Shown here: piece after piece, positions 35,607 through 45,445 of the stretch
Numbering within the stretch: the stretch's first letter is position 1
Layout of the letters: each line of letters opens with the position of its first letter
Assembly: GCA_963576475.1 (NCBI GenBank)
Contig: OY754987.1
Span: 4,872,036 to 4,936,035 of the forward strand
Length of the DNA: 64,000 nt
Source: Molanna angustata
Lineage: Eukaryota > Arthropoda > Insecta > Trichoptera > Molannidae
Reading direction: 5' to 3'
Notes under the pieces: generated by a model
The model's input: the letters and a program-made list of their open reading frames with translations, nothing else
The model's database searches: none
What the model was told of the DNA's origin: nothing
Program-made: the position numbers and the translations under genes

Positions 35607-35699
35607 GATGCGACTCAGCTTGCTGAAAATAAAAAGGCCTGGAGGGGCTTTGTGCGGGGCATATCTGTTGGAGATCACGAGTATCACGACCCTCAGTAA
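35607..35699 (+). pseudogene. LINE ORF2 C-terminal scrap
   Basis: 30 codons reading DATQLAENKKAWRGFVRGIS then VGDHEYHDPQ and TAA, the usual xxAWRxFVRxxxxGDHxxHDPQ end of RTE-type ORF2 proteins in insects. Sequence upstream is unrelated. Confidence 0.55.
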
Positions 35700-36782
35700 T
35701 GAGGAATACGACGCAGAGAGAGAGAGGGTTTTGTTTCTATGAGCGAATAATTATTAAACAGATCGTCCTTGAAATAATTTCGTTATCATAAAATGGCGCT
35801 TTTTAGAATTGTGTTATTATTAATGTTGAATCTGTATGATATTTACCTTCAATCGGTAATGTTATGTGAATATCCTATGCTCCAGTATGTTTATTAATGC
35901 ATGACCTGTTGTCAAGTACGTTCATATGTACCTATGTTTGTACGTACAAAATAGGTATTGTTTGCATTCATTCATGGCACCTGTTGATCGTAATGTCTGC
36001 ATCAGTATGCAGCATCCAGCTACATGCAACTATTGCCTGAACCAGATGAAAACTATGCACAGCCTCCATCTGCCGGGAAACATTTCACATCTCGACAAAA
36101 CCAGTTCAGTTTCCAGTTACGACTGATACGATTTCAGACGGGAATTTCACGTGTTCAAAACAACGTTTCAAGGAAAATATATGTTTGATACGTAGCCAAT
36201 TAGTCATTTACTATACTAAAATGATGTCTAAAAAGTGTACAAATTCGGATTTATTGCGGCAGAGTAATCTATTCCAAGCATTAGTCCAAGAATTTTGATT
36301 TAGTTTTGGCACAGAGTTCACTACAATACATAAACAAATATAACATAAAAATCCCACAAGGCATAGCCTGTAGGTATGTGGGTATACCAATTGTTTATAA
36401 AATATATTTTAGTAAGTCAACGAAATTAATACATAGATAATGATTCAAAAATAAAACAGCAAAATCAATCAAATAAAATTCTCACAAGAGAAGCAAAGAA
36501 AGAAAATGAAAAAATACATAATCTTTCATATAAAAAACCGACTTCTAAATAAATGTGAGTCAAGATAGAGAAAAGGTGTGGTTCGGTTCTCTGTGCCTCC
36601 ATGGGAAACATGACGTGATGATATCTATCTATTGTGTGAACATTGTATTTATATCCTTAATCGAGGGAAGGTGTATTTCCAATAAACTATAATACACAAC
36701 ACCAAATCAAAAACAACAAACATGGATCAAATAAGAATTCCCAATATCTTTGATTATTGCCTAATTGTACATTTTGTTTTAG
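35700..36782. other. AT-rich stretch; RTE tail scrap at 36545-36660
   Basis: 36545-36620 has GTCAAGATAGAGAAAAGG, TTCGGTTCTCTGTGCC and ACATGACGTGATGAT, a decayed form of the 31330-31410 RTE tail. CACAAGGCATAGCCTGTAGG at about 36356 resembles the other LINE tails. 36740-36782 ends with a good intron 3' end (CTAAT, then TTTTGTTTTAG). Confidence 0.45.
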
Positions 36783-36921
36783 TGGCGCTCCTGGAGCTGT
36801 ATTTGCCAGGCGGCGAGGCGGGCTGGCATGGCAGATTGCTCCTACGCTCGCTGTCTGCAGGAGAGGCGCAGCATCAAACGGGAGCTGCAGCGTTGGAGCA
36901 AAAACATGGTTTACGTCGTTG
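36783..36921 (+). CDS. Candidate internal exon of an unidentified host gene
   Basis: 139 bp between a splice acceptor (branch-like CTAAT near 36761, TTTTGTTTTAG ending 36782) and a strong donor (TTG then GTAAGT at 36922). It is markedly GC-richer than its surroundings. The first frame is open throughout: WRSWSCICQAARRAGMADCS, then YARCLQERRSIKRELQRWSK and NMVYVVG, ending in phase 1. An alternative acceptor at CTGTCTGCAG (about 36860) would give a shorter exon starting ERRSIKRE. The basic, helix-prone second half looks like real protein, but I do not recognise the family. No neighbouring exon was found. Confidence 0.45.
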
Positions 36922-37195
36922 GTAAGTTGCACATTATCCATTTCTTCATCTCTCTCGGCTGCATTTGCTGGAAATAAATATTTTTCACCTGATTTAGCTC
37001 TAAAATTGAACACTTGTGTTTTCTGTAAGTTTATCATAACATTAAAAAACATGGTTTACGTCGTTGGAAAGTTACACATTATCCATTTCTTCGTCTCTTT
37101 TAGCTGCATTTGCTGGAAATATATATGTTCCACCTGATTCAGCTCTAAAATGAGACACTTCAATGTTTTCTATAAGTTTATCATAACATTAAAAT
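36900..37195 (+). repeat. Two-copy tandem duplication of about 148 bp
   Basis: AACATGGTTTACGTCGTTGG at 36903 is repeated at 37050, followed in both by CACATTATCCATTTCTTC and CTGCATTTGCTGGAAAT. The first copy includes the 3' edge of the exon-like segment and its GTAAGT donor. In the second copy the donor reads GAAAGT and is lost. Confidence 0.92.
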
Positions 37196-37879
37196 TGCAG
37201 AGACACAAAACACCGAACATTCTTATTGTAATAGTTATACGAAGATTGCTTATTTGATCTCGGCACTTATGTTACGATTGGATAATAAGTATTTATTTTG
37301 AATCTCTGACATTTTAAACTGAATTATTACTTAAACCAAACAACTGGTTAATTAGTTCATTTATTATACTAGCGCTATTACTAAATAGTAAAAAATACGT
37401 GAATAGATCACAACTAAATTTAAAAAAATACTGATGTTTTATTTTAACTGTCGTAGCTTTACTTTGTGGAATATTTTGAACGATATTATTTATAGCAATC
37501 ACTTATTTGATACAAATGGTTTCAATATCGACAAATCACAGAAACCATATCAAAAAACTCGTTTTTGGTTAAAACAAAGTAATTTACGATTAATTTCGTA
37601 TGATCTTATGCAAATTTATACAAAAATGAATCGAACAAAATTATACGAAAAAAACCATGACTGTATTTTAAAAAAAATGTCACAAAAATTAATGGAGATC
37701 CATCATTTCCCCGGAGAACTGACTCCCTTATTATTATGTATGCAGTTCCGTAACAAAACACCGACAAAACCCAATTAACATCTGATCTGGTACCCAATCC
37801 TGGCCTCCTTCATATCATCGGGAAGCCGCTATCCTGCTACGCTCTGAAACAAGGAAACGTGTATGTTTTAAAGTTAATC
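37196..37879. other. AT-rich stretch with one unassigned 114-codon frame
   Basis: The plus frame at 37434-37778 (starts MFYFNCRSFTLWNILND) has no recognised domain and AT-driven composition (many K, N, I, Y). It may be random; no gene call. Confidence 0.35.
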
Positions 37880-38254
37880 GAGTAGTGTGGCTCGGCCCCT
37901 CTAGCAGCCGGTCTGGGGGGGCCGAGGAGGCGCGCCACCCCCCCGATCATCCAGTCTGGGGAGGCTATAGTCTCCCGCCGGCCTCCCTCGCCACCTCGAA
38001 TGCACACGTCCTCCTCTTCTGTCCTCCTCGCACGATACTGCCTTCTCTCTCGCCACCTGTTGCCAGGCCAACGAAGCAAAGTCTGTGCTGCACCAATTTT
38101 CCGACAAAGATTGTTATTTTGAATATGCTCGCATTAACGCCGGATAGTATCTATAAGATCTATCGATAAGTCTTGGTACAAATATAGGTAGTCTTAAAAA
38201 ATCTCCATTTTAATTATTTTTTACTTGTTTCATTAATTTACACCGAGGGAACAT
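37880..38254. other. GC-rich patch
   Basis: 37880-38060 is GC-rich with CpGs and pyrimidine runs (GGGGGGGCCGAGGAGGCGCG). Frames on both strands are low-complexity (P, S, R) and unrecognised. Could be an unannotated exon or promoter of a host gene. Confidence 0.35.
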
Positions 38255-38500
38255 CACGAGGTTCATTCACATACCATGGCATGTCCTAAAATTTGGGGTT
38301 ATCAGTGACAGGTTTGCGGGTGTGCAAAAAACTGAACATGCGGTATTTTCTATAATCATCGTTTTCGAGTGTCCCGTAATATCCGGGTAATTAAAAATAC
38401 AACAGGCAACAGAAACATCTCACATTCAGCAATGAGGTTCACCACCCATTCTGTTTGTGGGGATACACGCAAGTGCCATAACACACTAATTTTGAAGAGC
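38255..38500 (-). repeat. Dispersed family 4, minus copy
   Basis: CGAGTGTCCCGTAATATCC, ACAACAGGCAACAGAAACAT and CAATGAGGTTCACCACCC match the reverse complement of family 4. A displaced part (CACACCCGCATACCTGTCGC, GGTTACCCCATAA) follows the SINE at about 38770-38850, so the SINE family 3 copy appears to have inserted into this element. Confidence 0.7.
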
Positions 38501-38524
38501 ACTAAGGAAAGATAATATATTTTT

Positions 38525-38721
38525 AATAATAATAATAATACACTTCCATGCACCCTGCGCAAGTGGCGAGTATATTGTCATATGGCAATTCCTTCCAACT
38601 AACCAGTGTTTCCAGCCCAGAGAAGCAAAACTGCGTGAAAAATGAATTTAAATTATTTTCTTCTCCGCTGGGGATCGATCCCAGGACACCGTACAGAAGC
38701 CAAACGGCTTACCAGCTGTCG
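38525..38721 (-). mobile_element. tRNA-derived SINE, family 3 (minus copy)
   Basis: Minus strand: tRNA-like head ending GGGATCGATCCCCAGCGG-like, CTTCTCTGGGCTGGAAACAC, then the LINE-like tail TTGGAAGGAATTGCCATATG and an (ATT)n run. Same family as 44000-44210. Confidence 0.82.
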
Positions 38722-38970
38722 GTATTTTATATTGGCTTTCTGAATGTTCCTTTTTACCGTGCCTTTTTAGGTGAGACAAAACTGAAGTATCGTGTCGCCT
38801 TTTACTTATGCACACCCGCATACCTGTCGCTGGTTACCCCATAACCAATATCATCCTTTTTTATACTGAGTTTAGTTTTCGATCTACAATTCTTGGTAGA
38901 ACAAGTTTGTATGTAGACATATTACAAATATAAAAAAAATACTTGGAATTGGTTCTATTGATATTTATTT

Positions 38971-39013
38971 GATTATTGACACGTTTCGTGCAAGGCACAT
39001 CGTCAGAGTAATA
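38971..39013 (-). ncRNA. Hammerhead-like motif with canonical core
   Basis: Minus strand order: TATTACT, CTGACGA (39006-39000), stem (T)GTGC, 3-nt loop CTT, GCAC, GAAA (38987-38984), CGTGTC, AATAATC. CTGACGA and GAAA fit the hammerhead core exactly, and the outer TATTACT can pair with AATAATC at 5 of 7 positions (stem I). Stem III would be very short. Host element unknown. Confidence 0.45.
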
Positions 39014-39299
39014 CTCTAAAAGAGTGAGACTAGTAGTTATATACAAATTTTAGTTGTCAGGTGTATAAAAATGTTGGTATTTGAAGGGTTTAAAAATAAG
39101 TTATAATGCAAATAAATCTAAACAAATCTCTGTTTTAATACAATGAAAGTGGTAAGTTGGGTCACTGGTTGTTGCTCCCTGTGTCCATTAGGCCTGTAAC
39201 AAAAATATACGACAGCAGTAAAATTTGAAAGGTAAATAATATTGTATTTATTGGTTTATTGTTATCTTTTACACATTTTCCAGAGAGAGTCAACAAGAA
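39014..39299. other. AT-rich stretch, nothing recognised
   Basis: No frame or repeat supported. Confidence 0.4.
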
Positions 39300-39590
39300 A
39301 AAAAGGAGATAGAAACGGGATAGTCATCAAGAAATAAAACGAGATAGTCAGCAAGAAAAATAACGGGATAGTCGGCAAGAAAAAAAACGGGATAGTCAGC
39401 AAAAAAAAACGGGATAATTAGCAAGAAAAAAAAACGGGATAGTCAGCAAGAAAAAAAAACGAGATAGTCAGCAAGAAAAAAAAACGGGATAGTCGGCAAG
39501 AAAAAAAACGGGATAGTCAGCAAAAAAAACGGGATAGTCAGCAAGAAAAAAAACCGGGATACTCAGTAAGAAACGAGGAAGACGAGGAAG
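39300..39590 (+). repeat. About 24-bp minisatellite, about 12 copies
   Basis: Unit GGGATAGTCAGCAAGAAAAA with a variable A run and GTCGGC variants. Confidence 0.92.
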
Positions 39591-39643
39591 AAGAAAACGA
39601 GGACTTATAAATAAGTTTTTCTTCTTCTTCGTTTTGCACCATG

Positions 39644-39805
39644 TCAGATCCCCTCAACGTCAGCTACCACTCTGGCGTAGGCATCTCGGAACAGCTCTTC
39701 CGCTCTGTGAATTCCAGTCCATCCCCTGATGTTCCTCAGCCAAGGCATCTGCCTCCTACGCACACCGCGACTACCCTCAGTTTTTCCTCTCATGATGACG
39801 TGCAG
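39644..39805 (-). pseudogene. RTE-type LINE, C-terminal relic 4
   Basis: 54 uninterrupted codons on the minus strand: LHVIMRGKTEGSRGVRRRQM, PWLRNIRGWTGIHRAEELFR, then VVADVEGI and a stop at 39644-39646. A GAAGAAGAAG tail follows. IMRGKTEG..GRRRxxWLRNIRxWTG is a hallmark C-terminal motif of RTE-group ORF2 proteins, a different family from the 5178/32340 relics. Confidence 0.85.
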
Positions 39806-39889
39806 TAGACCGAATTTATTGTTACCTACAGTTATTAATTAAAAAAAAATGCTGATCACATTAAGTTCGTAGAATGCTGCGAGGTACCG

Positions 39890-40132
39890 ACTTTGAATAG
39901 TGCTTCCACTTTCTTCTATTATCATCGTTTTCAAGTGGTCCGAAAAAGCCGGGTAATCTAAAATACGACAGGCAAAATAATATCTCAGCAATAAGGTCCA
40001 CCATCCATTATTCTGAATGTTGACTTTTTAAGTGAAAAGAGACTAGTGTGTGGGCATACTCGCATGTGTCGTGCTTCAATACGTTATAATGTAAAGCACA
40101 CCCTCACACCTGTCGCTGGTTACCCCGCATTA
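39890..40132 (-). repeat. Dispersed family 4, minus copy
   Basis: GAGGTACCGACTTTGAATAG, ATCATCGTTTTCAAGTGG, CATCCATTATTCTGAATG, CTGTCGCTGGTTACCCCGCA. No internal array. Ends where SINE family 2 begins; another family 4 copy follows in the opposite orientation. Confidence 0.78.
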
Positions 40133-40295
40133 GATGGGTCGATGACAGATCGGATAGCGCACTGGGCTAGTAATCCAGTGGTCGCGAGTTCGAATCCTGC
40201 CTCGACCGATTTCGTTCACCTATAGCACAAGCATTTATGCTTATAGGGAACGTAGGAAGATGTATATGTACTTGTTTAACAAGGACATATTCATT
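40133..40295 (+). mobile_element. SINE family 2 (plus copy)
   Basis: GATGGGTCGATGACAGATCG head, GTCGCGAGTTCGAATCCTGC B box, TATAGCACAAGCATTTATGC, AACAAGGACATATTCATTCG. Confidence 0.9.
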
Positions 40296-41890
40296 CGTTC
40301 ATTCATTCATACCATCACGGCATATCCCACAATGTGGGGTAACCAGCGAAAGGTGTCCGGGTGTGCATTGCCTTATAAAAGGAAGAACAACACATCTGTG
40401 TATACCCACACACCAGTCTCGTTTCACCAAAAAAGGCACTACATTCAGAATGTGTGATGGTGAACCTCATTGCTGAACTATGTGAGATGTTATTGTTGCC
40501 TGTTGTATTTTATATTACCCGGCTCTTACGAGACACCCGAAACACTACATTCAGAATGTGTGATGGTGAACCTCATTGCTGAACTATGTGAGATGTTATT
40601 GTTGCCTGTTGTATTTTCTATTACCCGGCTCTTACGAGACACCCGAAACACTACATTCAGAATGTGTGATGGTGAACCTCATTGCTGAACTATGTGAGAT
40701 GTTATTGTTGCCTGTTGTATTTTCTATTACCCGGCTCTTACGAGACACCCGAAACACTACATTCAGAATGTGTGATGGTGAACCTCATTGCTGAACTATG
40801 TGAGATGTTATTGTTGCCTGTTGTATTTTCTATTACCCGGCTCTTACGAGACACCCGAAACACTATATTCAGAATGTGTGATGGTGAACCTCATTGCTGA
40901 ACTATGTGAGATGTTATTGTTGCCTGTTGTATTTTCTATTACCCGGCTCTTACGAGACACCCGAAACACTACATTCAGAATGTGTGATGGTGAACCTCAT
41001 TGCTGAACTATGTGAGATGTTATTGTTGCCTGTTGTATTTTCTATTACCCGGCTCTTACGAGACACCCGAAACACTACATTCAGAATGTGTGATGGTGAA
41101 CCTCATTGCTGAACTATGTGAGATGTTATTGTTGCCTGTTGTATTTTCTATTACCCGGCTCTTACGAGACACCCGAAACACTACATTCAGAATGTGTGAT
41201 GGTGAACCTCATTGCTGAACTATGTGAGATGTTATTGTTGCCTGTTGTATTTTCTATTACCCGGCTCTTACGAGACACCCGAAACACTACATTCAGAATG
41301 TGTGATGGTGAACCTCATTGCTGAACTATGTGAGATGTTATTGTTGCCTGTTGTATTTTCTATTACCCGGCTCTTACGAGACACCCGAAACACTATATTC
41401 AGAATGTGTGATGGTGAACCTCATTGCTGAACTATGTGAGATGTTATTGTTGCCTGTTGTATTTTCTATTACCCGGCTCTTACGAGACACCCGAAACACT
41501 ACATTCAGAATGTGTGATGGTGAACCTCATTGCTGAACTATGTGAGATGTTATTGTTGCCTGTTGTATTTTCTATTACCCGGCTCTTACGAGACACCCGA
41601 AACACTACATTCAGAATGTGTGATGGTGAACCTCATTGCTGAACTATGTGAGATGTTATTGTTGCCTGTTGTATTTTCTATTACCCGGCTCTTACGAGAC
41701 ACCCGAAACACTATATTCAGAATGTGTGATGGTGAACCTCATTGCTGAACTATGTGAGATGTTATTGTTGCCTGTTGTATTTTCTATTACCCGGCTCTTA
41801 CGAGACACCCGAAACACTACATTCAGAATGTGTGATGGTGAACCTCATTGCTGAACTATGTGAGATGTTATTGTTGCCTGTTGTATTTTC
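40296..41890 (+). repeat. Dispersed family 4 with expanded internal 106-bp array
   Basis: Starts CATACCATCACGGCATATCC and GGGGTAACCAGCGAAAGG as other family 4 copies do, then enters a tandem array with an exact 106-bp period from about 40437 to 41890 (about 13.7 units). A T in CACTATATTC marks units at 40861, 41391 and 41709, showing duplication of multi-unit blocks. 106 is not a multiple of three, so the chain of overlapping 72-codon frames is an artefact. The right part of the element after the array is lost. Confidence 0.93.
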
Positions 41891-42423
41891 GATTGTTAAG
41901 TCAGATTGTAACAGTGTATTTACAGGTAGGTACCTTCTATACTATATAGTATGTCTAATATAATGCGGTTTCAATGTGTAATACAATGCGGTTTCAAAAC
42001 TTTCAAAGCGGCCATGTTTTCTTTGTGCAAAAACTTATTTTAAAAATGACATTCATTTTGTCTCTGGCATTATTTTTATCCGATTCTTTTTCTATAAAAA
42101 AATCGCTTTTACCTTGTAAATGAAATTTGAAAACAAAGCAACGCAAATATCACAATTTTTTTTTTCAAAAATCAAAGTATATACTTTTTTTTCATATTAA
42201 TTTCTCATAATTTAAACTACGAATGAGTTATTTGAATGCCCGCCTCTCAGTCAGGATGGATAGAAACTACTTTGTCATGAAAGACAATCCGTCCTGAGGA
42301 AGAAGCGGTCGTATGAATATAATAACCTATTCGTGTTTTTTTAGTAAACAATAACAATTATTGTACCATGCGCTGATAATTGACAATTTAATCTTTTTAC
42401 GTTCATTTTTAACTTTGTTAATA
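41891..42423. other. AT-rich stretch, nothing recognised
   Basis: CAATGCGGTTTCAA is repeated at about 41967 and 41982; otherwise no signal. Confidence 0.4.
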
Positions 42424-43312
42424 TATCGCAACCATCAGAACGAATTCAGTTAATTTTTTTTTGTTAATACTTTTCAACCATCGGAGTGAAATAGTCTCAT
42501 TTTTACTTTGTTATATTTTTCAACCACCAGTGTGAAAACTGAGCTCTTATCAAATTTGTTGATACTTTTCAACCATCAGAGTGAAATTATCTCATTATTA
42601 TTTTGTTAATAATTTTCAACCACTAGAGTGAAATTGACTCATTTTTATATATTGTTAATATTTTTCAACCATCAGAGTGAAATTGTTTCATTTTTATTTT
42701 GTTAATAATTTTCAACCATCAGAGTGAAATTGACTCATTATTATTTTGTTAATAATTTTCAACCACTAGAGTGAAATTGACTCATTTTTATATATTGTTA
42801 ATATTTTTCAACCATCAGAGTGAAATTGTTTCATTTTTATTTTGTTAATAATTTTCAACCATCAGAGTGAAATTGACTCATTTTTATTTTGTTAATATTT
42901 TTCAACCATCAGAGTGAAATTGGTTCATTTTTATTTTGTTAATAATTTTCAACCATCAGAGTGAAATTGACTCATTTTTATACTGTTAATATTTTTGAAC
43001 CATCAGAGTTAAATTGACTCATTTTTATTTTGTTAATAATTTTCAACCATCAGAGTGAAATTGACTCATTTTTATACTGTTAATAATTTTCAACCATCAG
43101 AGTGAAATTGTCTCATTTTTATACTGTTAATATTTTTCAACCATCAGAGTGAAATTGACTCATTTTTATTTTGTTAATATTTTTCAACCATCAGAGTGAA
43201 ATTGGTTCATTTTTACTTTGTTAATATTTTTCAACCAGTTGAAAATTTTCAACCATAACAAGGAAATTTTCTCATTTATACTTTGTTAATATTTTTCAAC
43301 CTCTTACAAAAT
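42424..43312 (+). repeat. 47-bp minisatellite, about 18 copies
   Basis: Unit TTTTTCAACCATCAGAGTGA plus AATTGACTCATTTTTATTTTGTTAATA-like sequence. Outer units are more diverged (CATCGGAGTG, CACCAGTGTG), inner ones nearly identical, as expected for unequal exchange. Confidence 0.95.
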
Positions 43313-43999
43313 TCGTTAATATCTTTGATGGCACCGTCGCCACTCTCTTTCACCCGAATTCAACCCCCTGCCGATGCATGGATTCGATCCGCGCTAGAGG
43401 GTGTTTAATTTGGGGGTTGTTTCCACCCTTTTTTCCCCATTTTCCTCGGTAAAGTTCTGGAATGGGGTTAAAAAACGGTCCATGGGATGAGAAAGTACGT
43501 AAGGAAGTCACTCATAACAATAAAAGTGTGTTCGGCTCGCTCCCGTCGTTGGGTGTGAGTCGCGGGTGGCTCTGTGAGCGAGGATTGAGCAAGGTTGGGG
43601 TTGAGTCTGAACCGGCGGGAGGTTGAAGTTTGTGGGGGGTGAGGGGATATTTTAGACATTGGAGAGTTTTTAGGGGAATTCGGTCGGGATATTTTCTTAA
43701 CGCGCGGTCTATGACCTCACCAAAAATGGTTTTCACTTTGACAGCGTCCATAACCTCAGACGCTTCATAATATATATTATATACTTACTTACCTATTAGA
43801 AGTGAAACATGCTTGTAATTGTATTTTAAGTGCATTTTAAAAACATCTCAAAAGACAAATAAATACATTGGGTTATTCTTCTTCTTCTTTTTAGCTTATG
43901 TTGCATTTCACCCAATTATTGGGATGATTTATACATTGGTTATTAATGTATGTTTAAGATTTTGGGACGTTAGTATGTAGTATATATATTTTTTATATT
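43313..43999. other. GC-richer patch, no gene called
   Basis: 43500-43760 is GC-rich. On the minus strand a frame starts ATGGACGCTGTCAAAGTG (from 43751; MDAVKVKTIFGEVIDRALRK) and stays open for 79 codons. After about 38 residues it becomes P/S/T-rich without a domain. Could be a host first exon; evidence is weak. Confidence 0.35.
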
Positions 44000-44210
44000 G
44001 GCCGACCGCCGTGGCACAGTTGGTGAGCCGTTTGGTTTCTGTGCGGGCGTCCTGAGTTCGATCCCCGGCAGAGGAGAAATTTATTTAAATTCATTTCTCA
44101 CGCAAATATTGCTTCTCTGGGCTGGAAACACTGGTTAGTTGGAAGAAATTGCCATATGGCAATAAACTCGCCACTTGCGCCGGGTGCAAGGAAGTGTTTA
44201 TTATTATTGA
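44000..44210 (+). mobile_element. tRNA-derived SINE, family 3, with LINE-like tail
   Basis: Head GGCCGACCGCCGTGGCACAG (A box) and GAGTTCGATCCCCGGCAG (B box), body TTGCTTCTCTGGGCTGGAAA, tail TTGGAAGAAATTGCCATATG plus GCAATAAACTCGCCACTTG, and a (TTA)n end. The tail is similar to the sense-strand 3' end of LINE family 7. Confidence 0.88.
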
Positions 44211-44212
44211 TA

Positions 44213-44391
44213 GATGGGTCGATGGCAGAGCGGTTAGCGCGCTGGGCTAGTAATCTAGTGGTCGCGAGTTCGAATCCTGCCTCGACCGATTTCGTTCACC
44301 TATAACACAAGCATTTATGCTTATTTTAGGGAACGTAGGGAGATGTATATGTACTTGTTTAACAAGGACATATTCATTTTTTAAAAAAAAA
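44213..44391 (+). mobile_element. SINE family 2, adjoining family 3
   Basis: Starts two bases after the family 3 (TTA)n end: GATGGGTCGATGGCAGAGCG, then the usual body and tail with a long A run. Confidence 0.9.
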
Positions 44392-44401
44392 ATATTATTA
44401 T

Positions 44402-44545
44402 TTCGGGCAAGTAGCTGGTACTATGTCGAATAATAATTAAACACGTGCCCAATAACAAGTTGCCACATTTCGGAGACTTACGATATTAATCGTCTCGTAG
44501 ATACAAACTGAAAACACAATTAAAAGCTGTGGCTCCTACGATTGG
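44402..44545 (-). mobile_element. SINE family 1, head-truncated
   Basis: Minus-oriented body: TCGGGCAAGTAGCTGGTAC, CAATAACAAGTTGCCACATT, TACGATATTAATCGTCTCG. The tRNA-like head is missing. Its tail abuts the A run of the SINE family 2 copy, giving three SINEs in a row. Confidence 0.82.
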
Positions 44546-45000
44546 AGATTTAGGGTTTCTTAGTTCAAAAATGATTCAAGAAATTTCTATTTATTTACAA
44601 ACTCGGTACTTACACAAGGTACAGAGAAATGTTTATTCATATATCAATAAATAAAATACGATTTCAAATAAATTAAAATAAGACATAAATCTTGAAATGG
44701 AGTACAGCTAGGTATATTTAAATTTTCAATACTAATAATTTTATTAAAACTTATATTTATAATTTTATTATGACCTTCTAAGGTTAATCGATATAGTTAC
44801 TCGTATTTGTCGAACCGTTAAATAAATCGATATTTTTTTATTTTTAGTTAGTAGGAACTGCTCATCTTTTCAAAAAAAGGAAAAATATGATCTAATTTTT
44901 CTCGTGCCGCTCCTAACGGAGGTTGGCGACCCCTTCCCGATCCTGCGACTACCTAATTAGTGACGCCCCATCCGGAATCCTGAACCACTGCCTGAGATTT
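44546..45000. other. AT-rich stretch, nothing recognised
   Basis: No frame or repeat supported. Confidence 0.4.
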
Positions 45001-45340
45001 TTAAGCCACAATATTAATTTATTGATCTTCATATACAGCAAGTGCACAAAAGGCGGGCTTTTTGCCATAAGGAGATTTCATCAAACCAACCCAAGCAACA
45101 TAAAGTCTCTAAACTTAGATTAATTCAATAATAGGTATTTAGAGAAAAAAAAATAACACCTCACATAGCAATGAGGAAAAGAAAGAGGATACTGAAGGAT
45201 ATAGAAGGAATATTCTGGAACGGTTTAACAAATATTTTTTTAGTTTACTTTTAAATATGGATTGAAATAATGTTGAGATATGGATTGAGATAATGACATT
45301 CTTTTTTCCCTCTATGTTTCCAACCACTATAAATTATAGA
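45001..45340 (-). mobile_element. LINE family 7, degenerate 3' end
   Basis: AAAGGCGGGCTTTTTGCCAT, GATTTCATCAAACCAACCC and, later, AAGGAATATTCTGGAAC correspond to the family order but with many changes. Confidence 0.45.
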
Positions 45341-45354
45341 AGGGCAAATTTATT

Positions 45355-45445
45355 ATGAAGGAATATGTGGCCAAAATATGTGGCCATAATATGTGGCCAT
45401 AATATGTGGCCAAAATATGTGGCCATAATATGTGGCCAAAATATG
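45355..45445 (+). repeat. 16-bp minisatellite, about 6 copies
   Basis: ATATGTGGCCAAA / ATATGTGGCCATA units alternate. Confidence 0.92.

Noticed and set aside
37434..37778. 114-codon frame as a gene
   Set aside because: AT-driven composition, no domain, no exon signals strong enough; mentioned only as an unassigned frame.
40470..41963. Chain of 72-codon frames with identical sequence
   Set aside because: Product of a 106-bp tandem repeat read in successive frames; each frame spans two units and 106 is not divisible by three.
43512..43751. Minus-strand 79-codon frame as host first exon
   Set aside because: After about 38 residues it becomes P/S/T-rich without domain, and no matching acceptor or second exon was found.
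44213..44290. tRNA gene (good A and B boxes)
   Set aside because: The same sequence recurs seven times with a common non-tRNA body and tail, so it is a SINE head; acceptor stem pairing is poor.
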